25,776 nucleotides of DNA, from IMG/VR virus record IMGVR_UViG_3300013126_000213, positions 1 through 25,776 of that record, one strand, 5' to 3'. The position numbers and the translations under genes are program-made. Each line of letters starts with the position of its first letter. Position 1 is the stretch's first letter. Source of the stretch: a virus. Below are positions 7,661 to 15,011 of the stretch, piece after piece. The notes beneath the pieces were generated by a model. The model saw nothing but the letters and a program-made list of their open reading frames with translations. It did no database searches and was not told the origin of the DNA.

Positions 7661-7685
7661 TCTAGTGTAGACCATCTACACTAGA
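7661..7685. repeat. Perfect 11-base inverted repeat in the SleB gene leader
   Basis: TCTAGTGTAGA (7661-7671) and its exact complement TCTACACTAGA (7675-7685) are separated by CCA. It lies about 20 bases upstream of the ribosome binding site of the hydrolase. In RNA it would be a very stable hairpin; in DNA it could be a dimeric protein site. No T-tract follows on the minus strand, so it is not a simple terminator. The rest of 7686-7774 holds a short CACTT/AAGTG repeat and a GGGGAATT/AATTTCCC hairpin. Confidence 0.85.
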
Positions 7686-7774
7686 TTTCACACTTCAAAA
7701 GTGCTTACAAACCAATGCTTTATGTTTAGCAGCGGCTTCTTAATGGGGAATTTGCAGAATTTCCCTGTATGGAG

Positions 7775-7846
7775 TATAAATAATTATACATGAAAAAAAT
7801 TCATGACAACAAATATGTCTGTCGCGATGGTGGAACATCCACAGAC
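7775..7846 (+). promoter_or_regulatory. Late promoter and two-hairpin leader of GIY-YIG endonuclease 2
   Basis: TATAAATA at 7775-7782 is the exact T4 late consensus, with an expected start near 7788. Hairpin 1 is CATGAA/TTCATG (7789-7794 with 7800-7805), followed by GACAACAA. Hairpin 2 is GTCTGT/ACAGAC (7817-7822 with 7841-7846), with an alternative inner GTGGA/TCCAC. Downstream ACTCTAACGCTTA and GGAGCATCAGCATG match the leader of the gene at 6361. Confidence 0.75.
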
Positions 7847-7871
7847 TCTAACGCTTATGAGGAGCATCAGC

Positions 7872-8522
7872 ATGTATATTTATACTTCTTTGTGTCAATC
7901 AGACAAACCGATGCCATATGTTTATATGTGTATCCATAAACAAACGGGACATTTTTATATCGGGTCAAGAGCACGAAAAACCTTAAAATATCCTTCAAAT
8001 GTTGATCTGCCATTGTATAAAACATCCAGTAAAGTAGTAAAACCCAACTTTGATAATTATGCTTGGGTTATTTTAGCAGAATTTTTTGATCCAAATGATG
8101 CGTGGGATTTTGAACAACAAACCATACATGAACATTGGGGTAATCCTTTACTCATAAATCAGACGTGCATGTGGCAAAACAAACGGCGATTCACCACAAT
8201 AGACAGAACATACACACATAGTGCCAGCACCAAAGAAAAAATTGCTGCTTCTAAACGCGGCAAAAAACGGTCATCAGAAGCAATTAAAGCTATGTCAGAA
8301 AGCAGACTCGGTAAAAAGCGTGGTCCATTATCCGACGAGGTTAAGACAAAAATGCGCCACGCAGCTGCCAATAGACCTCCTGTAACAAGCGAAACTCGTG
8401 CTAAACTATCCGCTGCTGCCAAAAAACGTTGTCAAAATAATCCCGCGCGTGCCTCGCAAACCGCAGAAATTATGCGCCTCGCAAAACAGCTTCACAACAA
8501 GCCAGAAAACCAGAATGTGTAA
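7872..8522 (+). CDS. GIY-YIG homing endonuclease 2 (Seg-like)
   Basis: A 216-residue paralogue of the endonuclease at 6361. Both share PYVYMCIHKQTG, FYIGSR, a KTSSK/RTSSK segment and a glutamate region (here WDFEQQTIHEHWGNP). NUMOD3-like repeats fill the C-terminal half (ASTKEKIAASKRGKKRSSEA, SETRAKLSAAAKKR). The ATG at 7872 follows GAGGAG and sits at the same place as in the paralogue. Its last 31 bases overlap the 3' end of the 2OG oxygenase gene, convergently, mirroring how endonuclease 1 overlaps the SleB gene. Confidence 0.92.
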   Translation: MYIYTSLCQSDKPMPYVYMCIHKQTGHFYIGSRARKTLKYPSNVDLPLYKTSSKVVKPNFDNYAWVILAEFFDPNDAWDFEQQTIHEHWGNPLLINQTCMWQNKRRFTTIDRTYTHSASTKEKIAASKRGKKRSSEAIKAMSESRLGKKRGPLSDEVKTKMRHAAANRPPVTSETRAKLSAAAKKRCQNNPARASQTAEIMRLAKQLHNKPENQNV

Positions 8523-9118
8523 TTCCCCGGGAACTGTCTGGGGTCGTATATGTAGGGTGTTTGAGCGGCCATCTGTATCCGTGCCTGGTACAAATCACCA
8601 ACCAAAATCCTACTTGTTATGTTTATAAAATGCGGGTCACTTGGAAACACAACCAGCGTTCCTCGTGTTGGGTTGAAACTGAACTTGTGTTGTGGAAACT
8701 CTAACTTGCCACCATACACTTCAAACTCTTGCTCAAACTGCTCTTGCTCTTGGTAGTCACATAGGAACAAAACAGCGGTTAAATCTCGTTGCTTGGTGCG
8801 TAACCATTTGCCACGAAGGTAATTGCTGTTCTCAGCGTGGGCTTCGTTTTGGCTCATTGGTGGGAACCATTCAAACACCACACGCTCCATTCCTTTATAC
8901 GTAATCCCATAATACTCTTCAAGTTGCGGGATCAACTGTAACAACCGCTCATACACCACCTGCTCAGCAATCTCGCTAGTCTTCATTGTAACAATTTCAT
9001 CACCATCCTTATCAAGGTCGGGAACAGTAAAGTTGACATCATCAACTAAATCCTCACACATTAACGGGGAGATAAAATCTTGGACGACAAAGAAAGGCGA
9101 CTTGGTTTGAACAGTCAT
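8492..9118 (-). CDS. 2-oxoglutarate/Fe(II)-dependent oxygenase-like protein
   Basis: A 208-residue protein with the jelly-roll pattern of phage 2OG-Fe(II) oxygenases: EAHAENSNYLR (His94, Glu96), RDLTAVLFLCDY, YGGKLEFP, GTLVVFPSDPHFINIT (distal His163) and ARIQM (Arg180, the likely 2-oxoglutarate contact). The iron-binding triad reads HxE...H instead of the usual HxD...H. A glutamate can in principle replace the aspartate, but activity cannot be assumed. The start at 9118 follows AAGGAT. The substrate is unknown. Its 3' end overlaps GIY-YIG gene 2. Confidence 0.75.
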   Translation of the reverse strand: MTVQTKSPFFVVQDFISPLMCEDLVDDVNFTVPDLDKDGDEIVTMKTSEIAEQVVYERLLQLIPQLEEYYGITYKGMERVVFEWFPPMSQNEAHAENSNYLRGKWLRTKQRDLTAVLFLCDYQEQEQFEQEFEVYGGKLEFPQHKFSFNPTRGTLVVFPSDPHFINITSRILVGDLYQARIQMAAQTPYIYDPRQFPGNYTFWFSGLL

Positions 9119-9141
9119 CTGGGTATATCCTTATGTTTATA

Positions 9142-9729
9142 TTATGCTTGTATTTTTTGAACAGCTTCTGTCTGGATATATCTCATAATCTCAGCCAGGG
9201 TTACATTTGAACTGCGAAGCACTTCAATAGCTTCTCTAATTCTTTCACGGTTGTCAACGGGTTGTTGGTCACCAATGCTCATATCAGGAGACTCCTCACC
9301 GCCCAGGTTAACATCAACAACAAAGTTACCAGCCTTGAGCACATTTTGTCCCAACAAAATTTCACTATCCATATTGCTACGATCGTTGAGATTGAATTCA
9401 ACAGCCTGTAACTGGACACCATCAATCTCGATGTCAAGCTTCACCAGTGGACGAGTATTGCCGCCACCATCAGCTGAGTGAACTTCGTGCGAACCAGCCA
9501 GATCCACTGTGATAGCATTTTGGGAGATTGATGGGGATACAAACGACACCTTGCCACCATTGGTTTGAATGTTGGTTGCGTGTAGAGAACTTGTGTCAGC
9601 ACCGGTATCAACCTTAGCTTCAACGCCGCGGTTGAATTGTGTAAAGTTGACGGTTACAGTATCACCCAGCGTGTGCTTTTCGCCTGATTGCTCCCCGTCT
9701 GAATTGTATCCTTTGATGTTGTTATCCAT
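9142..9729 (-). CDS. Retropepsin-like aspartic protease domain protein (RimK-associated 'Zn protease' family)
   Basis: A 195-residue protein. Residues about 20-145 match the retropepsin-like family often labelled ATP-dependent Zn protease (PF05618 type): the active-site motif AKVDTGADTSSLHA (Asp41), then VKLDIEIDG, and LNDRSNMDSEILLGQNVL, which corresponds to the family's RxxMxxPILLG flap region. Only one DTG motif is present, so a homodimer would be needed, as in retropepsins. The C-terminal part is an unrelated helical segment (RERIREAIEVLRSSNVTLAEI). The start at 9729 follows GGAG, and a late promoter lies upstream. A role in processing a virion or host protein is inferred only from the fold and late expression. 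Confidence 0.7.
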   Translation of the reverse strand: MDNNIKGYNSDGEQSGEKHTLGDTVTVNFTQFNRGVEAKVDTGADTSSLHATNIQTNGGKVSFVSPSISQNAITVDLAGSHEVHSADGGGNTRPLVKLDIEIDGVQLQAVEFNLNDRSNMDSEILLGQNVLKAGNFVVDVNLGGEESPDMSIGDQQPVDNRERIREAIEVLRSSNVTLAEIMRYIQTEAVQKIQA

Positions 9730-10398
9730 TTACTTCTCCAAAGATTTGTAATAGGTATTTATGCGTTCAATTAACGGCTCAATCCAATTCTCCACCTTAT
9801 CGTGGAACACCAGCGGAACAATGCCTTTTTCGCTGCTCATAATGATAACCAAGTCATCGATCTGGATATCATACATCTCTTGAAAAGCAAGCGCATAATA
9901 TGTGGTTTGTAACCAATAATCTTCGATCATTGAGTTCTTTTTATCACCATTCGATGTCTTGAAGTCAATAACAGCTAACTTTCCATCAAACTCACCAATA
10001 CAATCTACACGCCCAGCAATTTTGAGTGTATCACTAAACAGAGCAATCTCTTGTGTGTAAATGTTGTCAATCTTGTTGAGCTTCAACCGAACCTGGTTAA
10101 ACTCGCGAATGTGCTCAGGTAAATAACCTGCTGTTGGGTTCTCTTTGTTGTTGAGATAATTTTCAATCATCTCATGAACAGCCGTCCCTCTGTCAGCAGC
10201 ACGCTTCATTTCTTTGTCAGCTTTTTCACCACCGAGCATATTGCGCCATTCTTTCAAGTGAGGCTTTTCTTTTGCCCCCAGCATTGTCGTAATTGACGGA
10301 TACTTATTGCCTGTAACAGGGGAGACGTAAAAACGGCCTTTTGGGCCGTTTATTACTTGAATTTCCTGTGGTTTTATAATGTCTAAATGATTGAACAA
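9730..10398 (-). CDS. PD-(D/E)XK exonuclease of the RecB/Cas4 type, TTG start
   Basis: A 222-residue nuclease. Motifs in order are RGTAVHEMIE (His75), a glutamate near 117, GRVDCIGEFDGKLAVIDFKTS (Asp132, Asp145, Lys147) and YWLQTTYYALAF (Gln164), the RecB-family pattern. It probably degrades or processes DNA ends during replication or recombination. The only start consistent with the full motif set is TTG at 10398, preceded by AAGGA about eight bases upstream; the next in-frame ATG is near residue 39. The gene ends one base before the next one starts. The family is fairly certain; the exact role is not known. Confidence 0.82.
   Translation of the reverse strand: MFNHLDIIKPQEIQVINGPKGRFYVSPVTGNKYPSITTMLGAKEKPHLKEWRNMLGGEKADKEMKRAADRGTAVHEMIENYLNNKENPTAGYLPEHIREFNQVRLKLNKIDNIYTQEIALFSDTLKIAGRVDCIGEFDGKLAVIDFKTSNGDKKNSMIEDYWLQTTYYALAFQEMYDIQIDDLVIIMSSEKGIVPLVFHDKVENWIEPLIERINTYYKSLEK
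9756..9763 (-). promoter_or_regulatory. T4-type late promoter for the retropepsin-like gene
   Basis: Minus-strand CATAAATA inside the last codons of the nuclease gene, 27 bases before the start at 9729. It would separate late expression of the retropepsin-like gene from the nuclease gene upstream. Confidence 0.65.
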
Positions 10399-10409
10399 AT
10401 TATATTCCT

Positions 10410-10688
10410 TTACACTCCCGGCGTTCCAGCACCAGGCTGGGTTGCGCCTGCACTACCAGGGGTTGTCAGCGTGCTTTGTTTCATTTTCGCAGCTTGTGCT
10501 TTGCCTTCAGCTTCCGCTTGCTTCTGCTTCTGTGCTAGCAGTGTTTGAAGCTGTTGTAGCTGACGTTGCAAAGGTTGTGTTGCTTGACTGATTTTTGCCT
10601 GCAACTGAGAAATCTTTGTCTGAAGGGCCATCACTTCGGTGCTAGCATCCTCATTAATAATACTTAAATAATCCCGAAAAGTCAACAT
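10410..10688 (-). CDS. Small coiled-coil protein of unknown function
   Basis: A 92-residue protein. After MLTFRDYLSIINED comes a Gln/Leu-rich coiled coil (about 20-60: LQTKISQLQAKISQ, QRQLQQLQTLLAQKQKQ) and a Gly/Pro/Thr-rich tail. It starts with TAATG overlap on the stop of the gene upstream, behind GGAGAA, so the two are probably translated together. I do not recognise a family. A structural or scaffold-like partner of the upstream protein is possible but not supported by a motif. Confidence 0.7.
   Translation of the reverse strand: MLTFRDYLSIINEDASTEVMALQTKISQLQAKISQATQPLQRQLQQLQTLLAQKQKQAEAEGKAQAAKMKQSTLTTPGSAGATQPGAGTPGV
10657..10685 (-). promoter_or_regulatory. Possible sigma70-type promoter inside the coiled-coil gene
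   Basis: Minus-strand TTGACT, 17 bases, TATTAT, located in the first codons of the gene at 10688. It would serve the nuclease downstream. It could be a coincidence of coding sequence, but the spacing equals that of the other early promoters here. Confidence 0.4.
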
Positions 10689-11788
10689 TATTTCATTCTC
10701 CCTAGAACAGTGCGAGCTAAATCGCTTGGTAACATCTTGCCAATACGGCGCTGAACGCTACGAGCAATCTCCTCTTCCTCATAACCGCCTACTGGGCCCT
10801 CTTGTGCTGGTAGTCCCATATCTGGACCATCATCCATTGTAGCATCAGTATTGCCTTCACCACCCATCTCGTGTTTCCACTTTGCCAGCTGGGCTAAACG
10901 CTTGGCTTCCTTTTCTTGGGCCTTTTGCTTTTTCTCGTAGTCTTCCATGTCCAGGAATTGTTCTTCTTGTTTGATCTTTGCGAGAGCTGTTTTGGCACCA
11001 AGCTCCTGTTCACGAGCTTTAGCATCAGCAATTCGTGCTTCGGCATCAGCCTTGCGCGCTTGAGCATCAGCCTTCATCATGTCAATGACTTGGGTGAGCA
11101 GACCTTTGACCTCTTCATCACCACCCATATCACCACCTTCAAGGTTGCCTAGATCACCCATTTCGCCTTCGCCGCCTTCCATGCCCATCCCACCTTCGGC
11201 ACCGGGCATTCCTTGCTCTTCACCGAACTCGGGCTGGGCTTCTTCTTCGTCTTCCTCAATCTCAGGCCACTGAACATCAACGATGTCAAAATGGTCCTTC
11301 AACTCGTATAGAACTTCGGCGATCTCAGTCTTGCTGTTTTCGTCTTCGTTCATTTCTGCCATTACGGCCTGTAAAGCCTTTTCAAACTCTTCGGATTGCT
11401 CGCTACGAACGGATACGCGAACCACTTGACCGTTATCGTCCTCAATGCCAAATGTCACAGTATCACGAGCATCCACTTTTTCGCGATTTTCCAAACTCTT
11501 TAGACGAGAGATCACTTCTGCTTGATCAAACTGCTCCTCGCCGCCCTCAGATAGTGAAGCAAATGCTTCTTTCAGCCCAAGTCCTGAGCTCTTTGCTGGT
11601 TTTTTCTTGCTATCGGGCTTTTTGTTGTAGTCTTGTGTGAAGTCAGCTGTGAAGCGCTTGATCATTGAATCAGGCGCATTGAATATTAGTCCACGGGATC
11701 CAGCAACGTCGCCAGCGGAAGTGGCTGCGTCTTCACGGACAACGCGAAGACCTGTTTGTTGCTTAGAAAAAGATTTGAGTAGGTTCAT
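10688..11788 (-). CDS. Acidic protein with Gly/Met-rich and Ala-rich coiled-coil regions, unknown function
   Basis: A 366-residue protein I cannot assign. Residues about 1-180 are mixed and acidic. A low-complexity Gly/Met/Glu stretch follows (EEQGMPGAEGGMGMEGGEGE), then a long charged alanine-rich helix (DAQARKADAEARIADAKARE) and a basic C-terminus (SVQRRIGKMLPSDLARTVLG). Such composition is seen in scaffolding or prohead core proteins, but that is only an analogy. Late expression is supported by a CATAAATA promoter. The start at 11788 follows GAGGAAATG and lies inside one arm of a 14-base inverted repeat. It overlaps the next gene as TAATG. Confidence 0.75.
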   Translation of the reverse strand: MNLLKSFSKQQTGLRVVREDAATSAGDVAGSRGLIFNAPDSMIKRFTADFTQDYNKKPDSKKKPAKSSGLGLKEAFASLSEGGEEQFDQAEVISRLKSLENREKVDARDTVTFGIEDDNGQVVRVSVRSEQSEEFEKALQAVMAEMNEDENSKTEIAEVLYELKDHFDIVDVQWPEIEEDEEEAQPEFGEEQGMPGAEGGMGMEGGEGEMGDLGNLEGGDMGGDEEVKGLLTQVIDMMKADAQARKADAEARIADAKAREQELGAKTALAKIKQEEQFLDMEDYEKKQKAQEKEAKRLAQLAKWKHEMGGEGNTDATMDDGPDMGLPAQEGPVGGYEEEEIARSVQRRIGKMLPSDLARTVLGRMK

Positions 11789-11835
11789 AACACATTTCCT
11801 CGGTTTAGAGTTATAATGTATTTATGAACCTACTC
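11777..11835 (-). promoter_or_regulatory. Late promoter within a 14-base perfect inverted repeat covering the start codon
   Basis: GAGTAGGTTCATAA at 11777-11790 (plus strand) is the exact complement of TTATGAACCTACTC at 11822-11835. On the minus strand the first arm contains part of the late promoter CATAAATA (11826-11819), and the second contains the start codon at 11788. A late transcript starting near 11813 lacks the first arm. A read-through transcript would bury the ATG in a 14-base stem. Confidence 0.8.
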
Positions 11836-11851
11836 GGCAAGTTTGACGATA

Positions 11852-12154
11852 TTACTTTACTTCTAGGATATTAGACAACTTAAAAGACCGCCACTTTGGG
11901 GTAATAATTTTACCCTTGGACTGCTCGACCCATGCCTCAAACCCAAAAGCACGGCTCATGTAGTCCTCGTAGTAGTTTTTGTACTCACGCAACAGCTCAA
12001 CCATCTCTTCGGCTTCTGATAGCGGCAAATCTGCCACATCAAATGCCTTCACCACATGTTGTGAGAAAGTTGGAACAATAGTGCGTTCTTCGGGTCCACC
12101 GCCATCTTTTTGGTAGATGATGGTGTTAATTTGAGCTTCTTTTAAATGTGCCAT
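11852..12154 (-). CDS. Conserved T4-like hypothetical protein
   Basis: A 100-residue protein starting at 12154, six bases after AAGGGG; an ATG two codons upstream touches that site and is less likely. The sequence includes RTIVPTFSQHVVKAFDVADL, LREYKNYYEDYMSRAFGFEAW and TPKWRSFKLSNI. I recall similar short proteins in T4-like cyanophages (RTIxPT...VKALDV...PKWRxFK), so it seems conserved, but I cannot name a function. It follows the gene at 12443 by ten bases and probably shares its early promoter. Confidence 0.75.
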   Translation of the reverse strand: MAHLKEAQINTIIYQKDGGGPEERTIVPTFSQHVVKAFDVADLPLSEAEEMVELLREYKNYYEDYMSRAFGFEAWVEQSKGKIITPKWRSFKLSNILEVK

Positions 12155-12164
12155 ATTCATCCCC

Positions 12165-12443
12165 TTAGGCTGCTGGTGTCTCAGCCTGGGTATCACCTCC
12201 ATTTTCACCAGCCACACCACCTTCAGCAGGTGGGTTCAGTTCAGCGTTGATGTTGCTTAGAATGGTGTTCTGAATGTCGCGAATAGCGGCACGAACCATC
12301 AGCAACTCGCTGGTTAGGTCAGCGTCCTTCTGACGCCACTCGTCCATCAGAGTGATCATTTGCTTGATGTTGTCACCAAATTGTGCAACATCGTAGCTGC
12401 TGTTATCAATATTGACGGTTACGGTTTCTTGGATCTTAGCCAT
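12165..12443 (-). CDS. Small acidic hypothetical protein
   Basis: A 92-residue protein (starts MAKIQETVTVNIDNSSYDV) with a helical middle (NIKQMITLMDEWRQKDADLT) and a disordered Pro/Gly/Glu tail (NPPAEGGVAGENGGDTQAE). The start at 12443 follows AAGGAGAG. A strong early promoter lies just upstream, overlapping the stop of the helicase gene. No family recognised; it may work with the protein encoded next to it. Confidence 0.75.
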   Translation of the reverse strand: MAKIQETVTVNIDNSSYDVAQFGDNIKQMITLMDEWRQKDADLTSELLMVRAAIRDIQNTILSNINAELNPPAEGGVAGENGGDTQAETPAA

Positions 12444-12484
12444 TTACTTCTCTCCTTATGTAAGATGTTGTTGACATCATTATC

Positions 12485-12513
12485 ATTATAATCCACTTCA
12501 CAAAATAAGTCAA
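12485..12513 (-). promoter_or_regulatory. Strong sigma70-type early promoter
   Basis: Minus strand: TTGACT, exactly 17 bases, TATAAT. It abuts the stop codon of the helicase gene and gives a leader of about 35 bases with an AAGGAGAG binding site. Confidence 0.8.
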
Positions 12514-13815
12514 CTAGATTTCCATTAAATCTGTTAAAGATCTTTTCTTTTTGCCTGGTTTGCTTTGTGCTATCTTGGTGGAGATGGTGTCTTCTTCATC
12601 CTCCTTTTTGGGATTTAGAATGCGAAGACTGTTGTTATCCCAGTCGAGGTAAATCGTTTTGCCTACGCCATCGGATGAACGAGTTTTCAGGAACGTGAAC
12701 CCAATCTCACCTGATGCCTTCATGGATGGTGTTAGAATGACTGAGCAATAAATGTCCACGGTGTTAACCTTTGATATACCACCGGCGATGTGACCTTGGT
12801 GTAACTCATTTGCTTCAATAGCAGAACGGTTTTGTTGGGACGCTGAAGCAATGAACATATTGTAATCAAACCCAATATCCCGCAATTGTTCAGCAGCGCG
12901 CTTGTCTTTCTCGAACACATTGTCAGCAGACACGTGTTCGTTTGCCCCCATAATGTCCAAATAGTCAACAATTAGTAAATCGGGGACATATCCATTCTTC
13001 AACTCAAATTCTTTGAGGTATCCCCGGATCTTGTTGCAATTGGTTCCAGACTCCATCCGCTTGATTGTGAGTTTACCCATATGGGGTGCAACTGTATTCA
13101 GCGCATATGCGATTTCTCGTGCATTCTCCTTCCATGCAACTGTTGGAATGCCGGTGAACATCATATCAAACCGTTGAGCAACCATCTTCTCAGATAGTTC
13201 TAGTGACAGATATAACACATTCAGACCCTGAGACACAAAGTTCAATGCTAGATTAGCAAGACCGATGGATTTACCACCACCGGAGTTTGCTGAGAACAAT
13301 AGCATTTCGGTCCGTGCCAACCCGCCACCAATCATCTCATCAAACAGTGGCCATTTGGTGGATGTTCTCGGTGGTTCCAACATCATTCGCTCCAATCGAG
13401 CTGTCGGGTCTGCAAAGTAATCCACGCCAAGGTCGGTATTCAGAGATATGGATATAGCATCGCGGATGATGTGCTCAACCTGACCGTAATCCCCTTTGTC
13501 AATCAGAGCAGGGGATGATAGGATCGCCTTTTCTATTGCTTTACGGCGACAGAAGGTTTCAATTTCTTCTGAGCAATACTTGATCTCATCGCGTGTCACC
13601 TGACGAGTATTGACCTCAACGCCCGTCTCTGCTTCAATCTGATCGGGTTTTGGGGTTGAGTTGTATTTGTCGTAGTATTCGTGAATAAACTCTAGTGTTT
13701 TGCGGTATTCCGGGTCAAAATACTCAGCCTTAGCGATTGCCTTACACAACGCAAAGGTGTCTGGTGAGTTTACAAGGTATTCAATTAGTAATTGTTGTTT
13801 AGATATTTTTGCCAT
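12514..13815 (-). CDS. 41: Replicative DNA helicase, T4 gp41/DnaB type
   Basis: A 433-residue hexameric helicase that unwinds DNA at the fork with the primase and polymerase. The N-terminal part (1-150) is helical. The RecA-like core has Walker A FSANSGGGKSIG (about 174-184), a DnaB-type LNVLYLSLELSEKMVAQR segment, Walker B DLLIVDYLDIMG, the SASQQNR sensor region and GGISKVNTVD. T4 gp41 is 475 residues, so length fits. No Shine-Dalgarno sequence precedes the ATG at 13815, and a promoter just upstream places the transcript start at or next to the ATG, suggesting a leaderless message. Confidence 0.95.
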   Translation of the reverse strand: MAKISKQQLLIEYLVNSPDTFALCKAIAKAEYFDPEYRKTLEFIHEYYDKYNSTPKPDQIEAETGVEVNTRQVTRDEIKYCSEEIETFCRRKAIEKAILSSPALIDKGDYGQVEHIIRDAISISLNTDLGVDYFADPTARLERMMLEPPRTSTKWPLFDEMIGGGLARTEMLLFSANSGGGKSIGLANLALNFVSQGLNVLYLSLELSEKMVAQRFDMMFTGIPTVAWKENAREIAYALNTVAPHMGKLTIKRMESGTNCNKIRGYLKEFELKNGYVPDLLIVDYLDIMGANEHVSADNVFEKDKRAAEQLRDIGFDYNMFIASASQQNRSAIEANELHQGHIAGGISKVNTVDIYCSVILTPSMKASGEIGFTFLKTRSSDGVGKTIYLDWDNNSLRILNPKKEDEEDTISTKIAQSKPGKKKRSLTDLMEI

Positions 13816-13822
13816 AGCAATA

Positions 13823-13852
13823 ACTATACACGAATGGTATATAGTTAGTCAA
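13823..13852 (-). promoter_or_regulatory. Sigma70-type early promoter for the helicase (probably leaderless)
   Basis: Minus strand: TTGACT, 18 bases, TATAGT. Only seven bases separate the -10 from the helicase ATG, so the normal start point coincides with the initiation codon to within a base. The promoter overlaps the end of the gene upstream. Confidence 0.65.
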
Positions 13853-15011
13853 CTGTGTATATTAAGGGGTAAACTGATTTGATGGCGGATTGTGATACAT
13901 AAATCTCGCCAGTGTTGTAGTATATTTCAGGGTTGAATCTGTTAAGTGTTGCAATATCAACAAACTTGTCATATATTCTATCAACAGTTGAGAATGGGGA
14001 TGTGCCCAATAGTATTAGATTCTCATGAATGTTTGAGCTGAGTCCTTCAAATGTAAACTTGGCCATCCGTGGGTCAACGCTGCCCGACGCCACAATTCCT
14101 GGGGTTGGAGGCGTCTGCGCCAAATTGAAACTCCGTACAGTATACGTTCTGCCATTTACAAAAACATGCCCAACGCCTACCCATGGTGATGCAATAGATG
14201 TAGTATTATCCACGCCATAAAATGTAGCAACAATACCCTCTGTCACAACAGCGCTTTTGAAGTTGACTGTAACATTTATGTTTGGACTTGGGTTGAGAGT
14301 TGCTATTGTTATCTCTCCATTGTTTGACAACTTGAATGGTGTAGATGTGTCAACAACTTTATCAATGATGGGATTGGATGTATTTTGTGAAGCAAGTGCA
14401 ACGCATTGCAAAATACCAGATTGAGGAACACCGAATGTGACTTCTACTGTGTTTGAGTCAATTATTGCAACATGATCGGGCTCAACAAGCGACATATACT
14501 CAAATATTCCATTACCCATGGAACCAACAGGGATCGTGTTCTCAGGCATCACCCACGATGTGCCATTATATGTGTACAACCCCGCCGCCGTCGGAGCATA
14601 CGGATTGTTTTCATCATAACCGCTAGTTGATTTGTGCCACATAGCACCAGCGGTTGCCGTCAACGTATAAGTTGCACTCGACTCAGTCTGTCTCGACACA
14701 AATGCGTACACGAGAGGGTTGTTGGCTAGATTGTGTTTGATTGTCCACCTTTTTGCTTTGACGGGTTGTGTATGGGTATACACAACCCTGCGTTGGAACC
14801 AATCTTGAACCCCAGCCACCTCGGTTGGGAATGCAGGTGTTGAGTTCACTTCCTTTGCATCTTTCAAACGGAGAAGTTTACCACGGCAGCCGTGGGTGAT
14901 AGTGCATCGTTGAACGACATCAATGCCTTCGCGTGATGTCAGCATGCGAATTTTACGCATACAGGTATCACACTTATAAACAGACTCCCCTTTGATAAGA
15001 ATTTGTGCCAT
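13845..15011 (-). CDS. Probable virion protein with N-terminal zinc-binding motif
   Basis: A 388-residue protein. The N-terminus has four cysteines in a zinc-ribbon-like layout (Cys14, Cys17, Cys36, Cys42: YKCDTCMRKIRML, then VQRCTITHGCRGKLL). The rest is rich in Thr, Ser, Asn and beta-prone residues (for example WTIKHNLANNPLVYAFVSR, GVGHVFVNGRTYTVRSF), typical of tail or baseplate proteins. No specific T4 counterpart recognised. It starts with a one-base TAATG overlap on the stop of the LSm-like gene, so the two are translationally linked. Confidence 0.65.
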   Translation of the reverse strand: MAQILIKGESVYKCDTCMRKIRMLTSREGIDVVQRCTITHGCRGKLLRLKDAKEVNSTPAFPTEVAGVQDWFQRRVVYTHTQPVKAKRWTIKHNLANNPLVYAFVSRQTESSATYTLTATAGAMWHKSTSGYDENNPYAPTAAGLYTYNGTSWVMPENTIPVGSMGNGIFEYMSLVEPDHVAIIDSNTVEVTFGVPQSGILQCVALASQNTSNPIIDKVVDTSTPFKLSNNGEITIATLNPSPNINVTVNFKSAVVTEGIVATFYGVDNTTSIASPWVGVGHVFVNGRTYTVRSFNLAQTPPTPGIVASGSVDPRMAKFTFEGLSSNIHENLILLGTSPFSTVDRIYDKFVDIATLNRFNPEIYYNTGEIYVSQSAIKSVYPLIYTVD

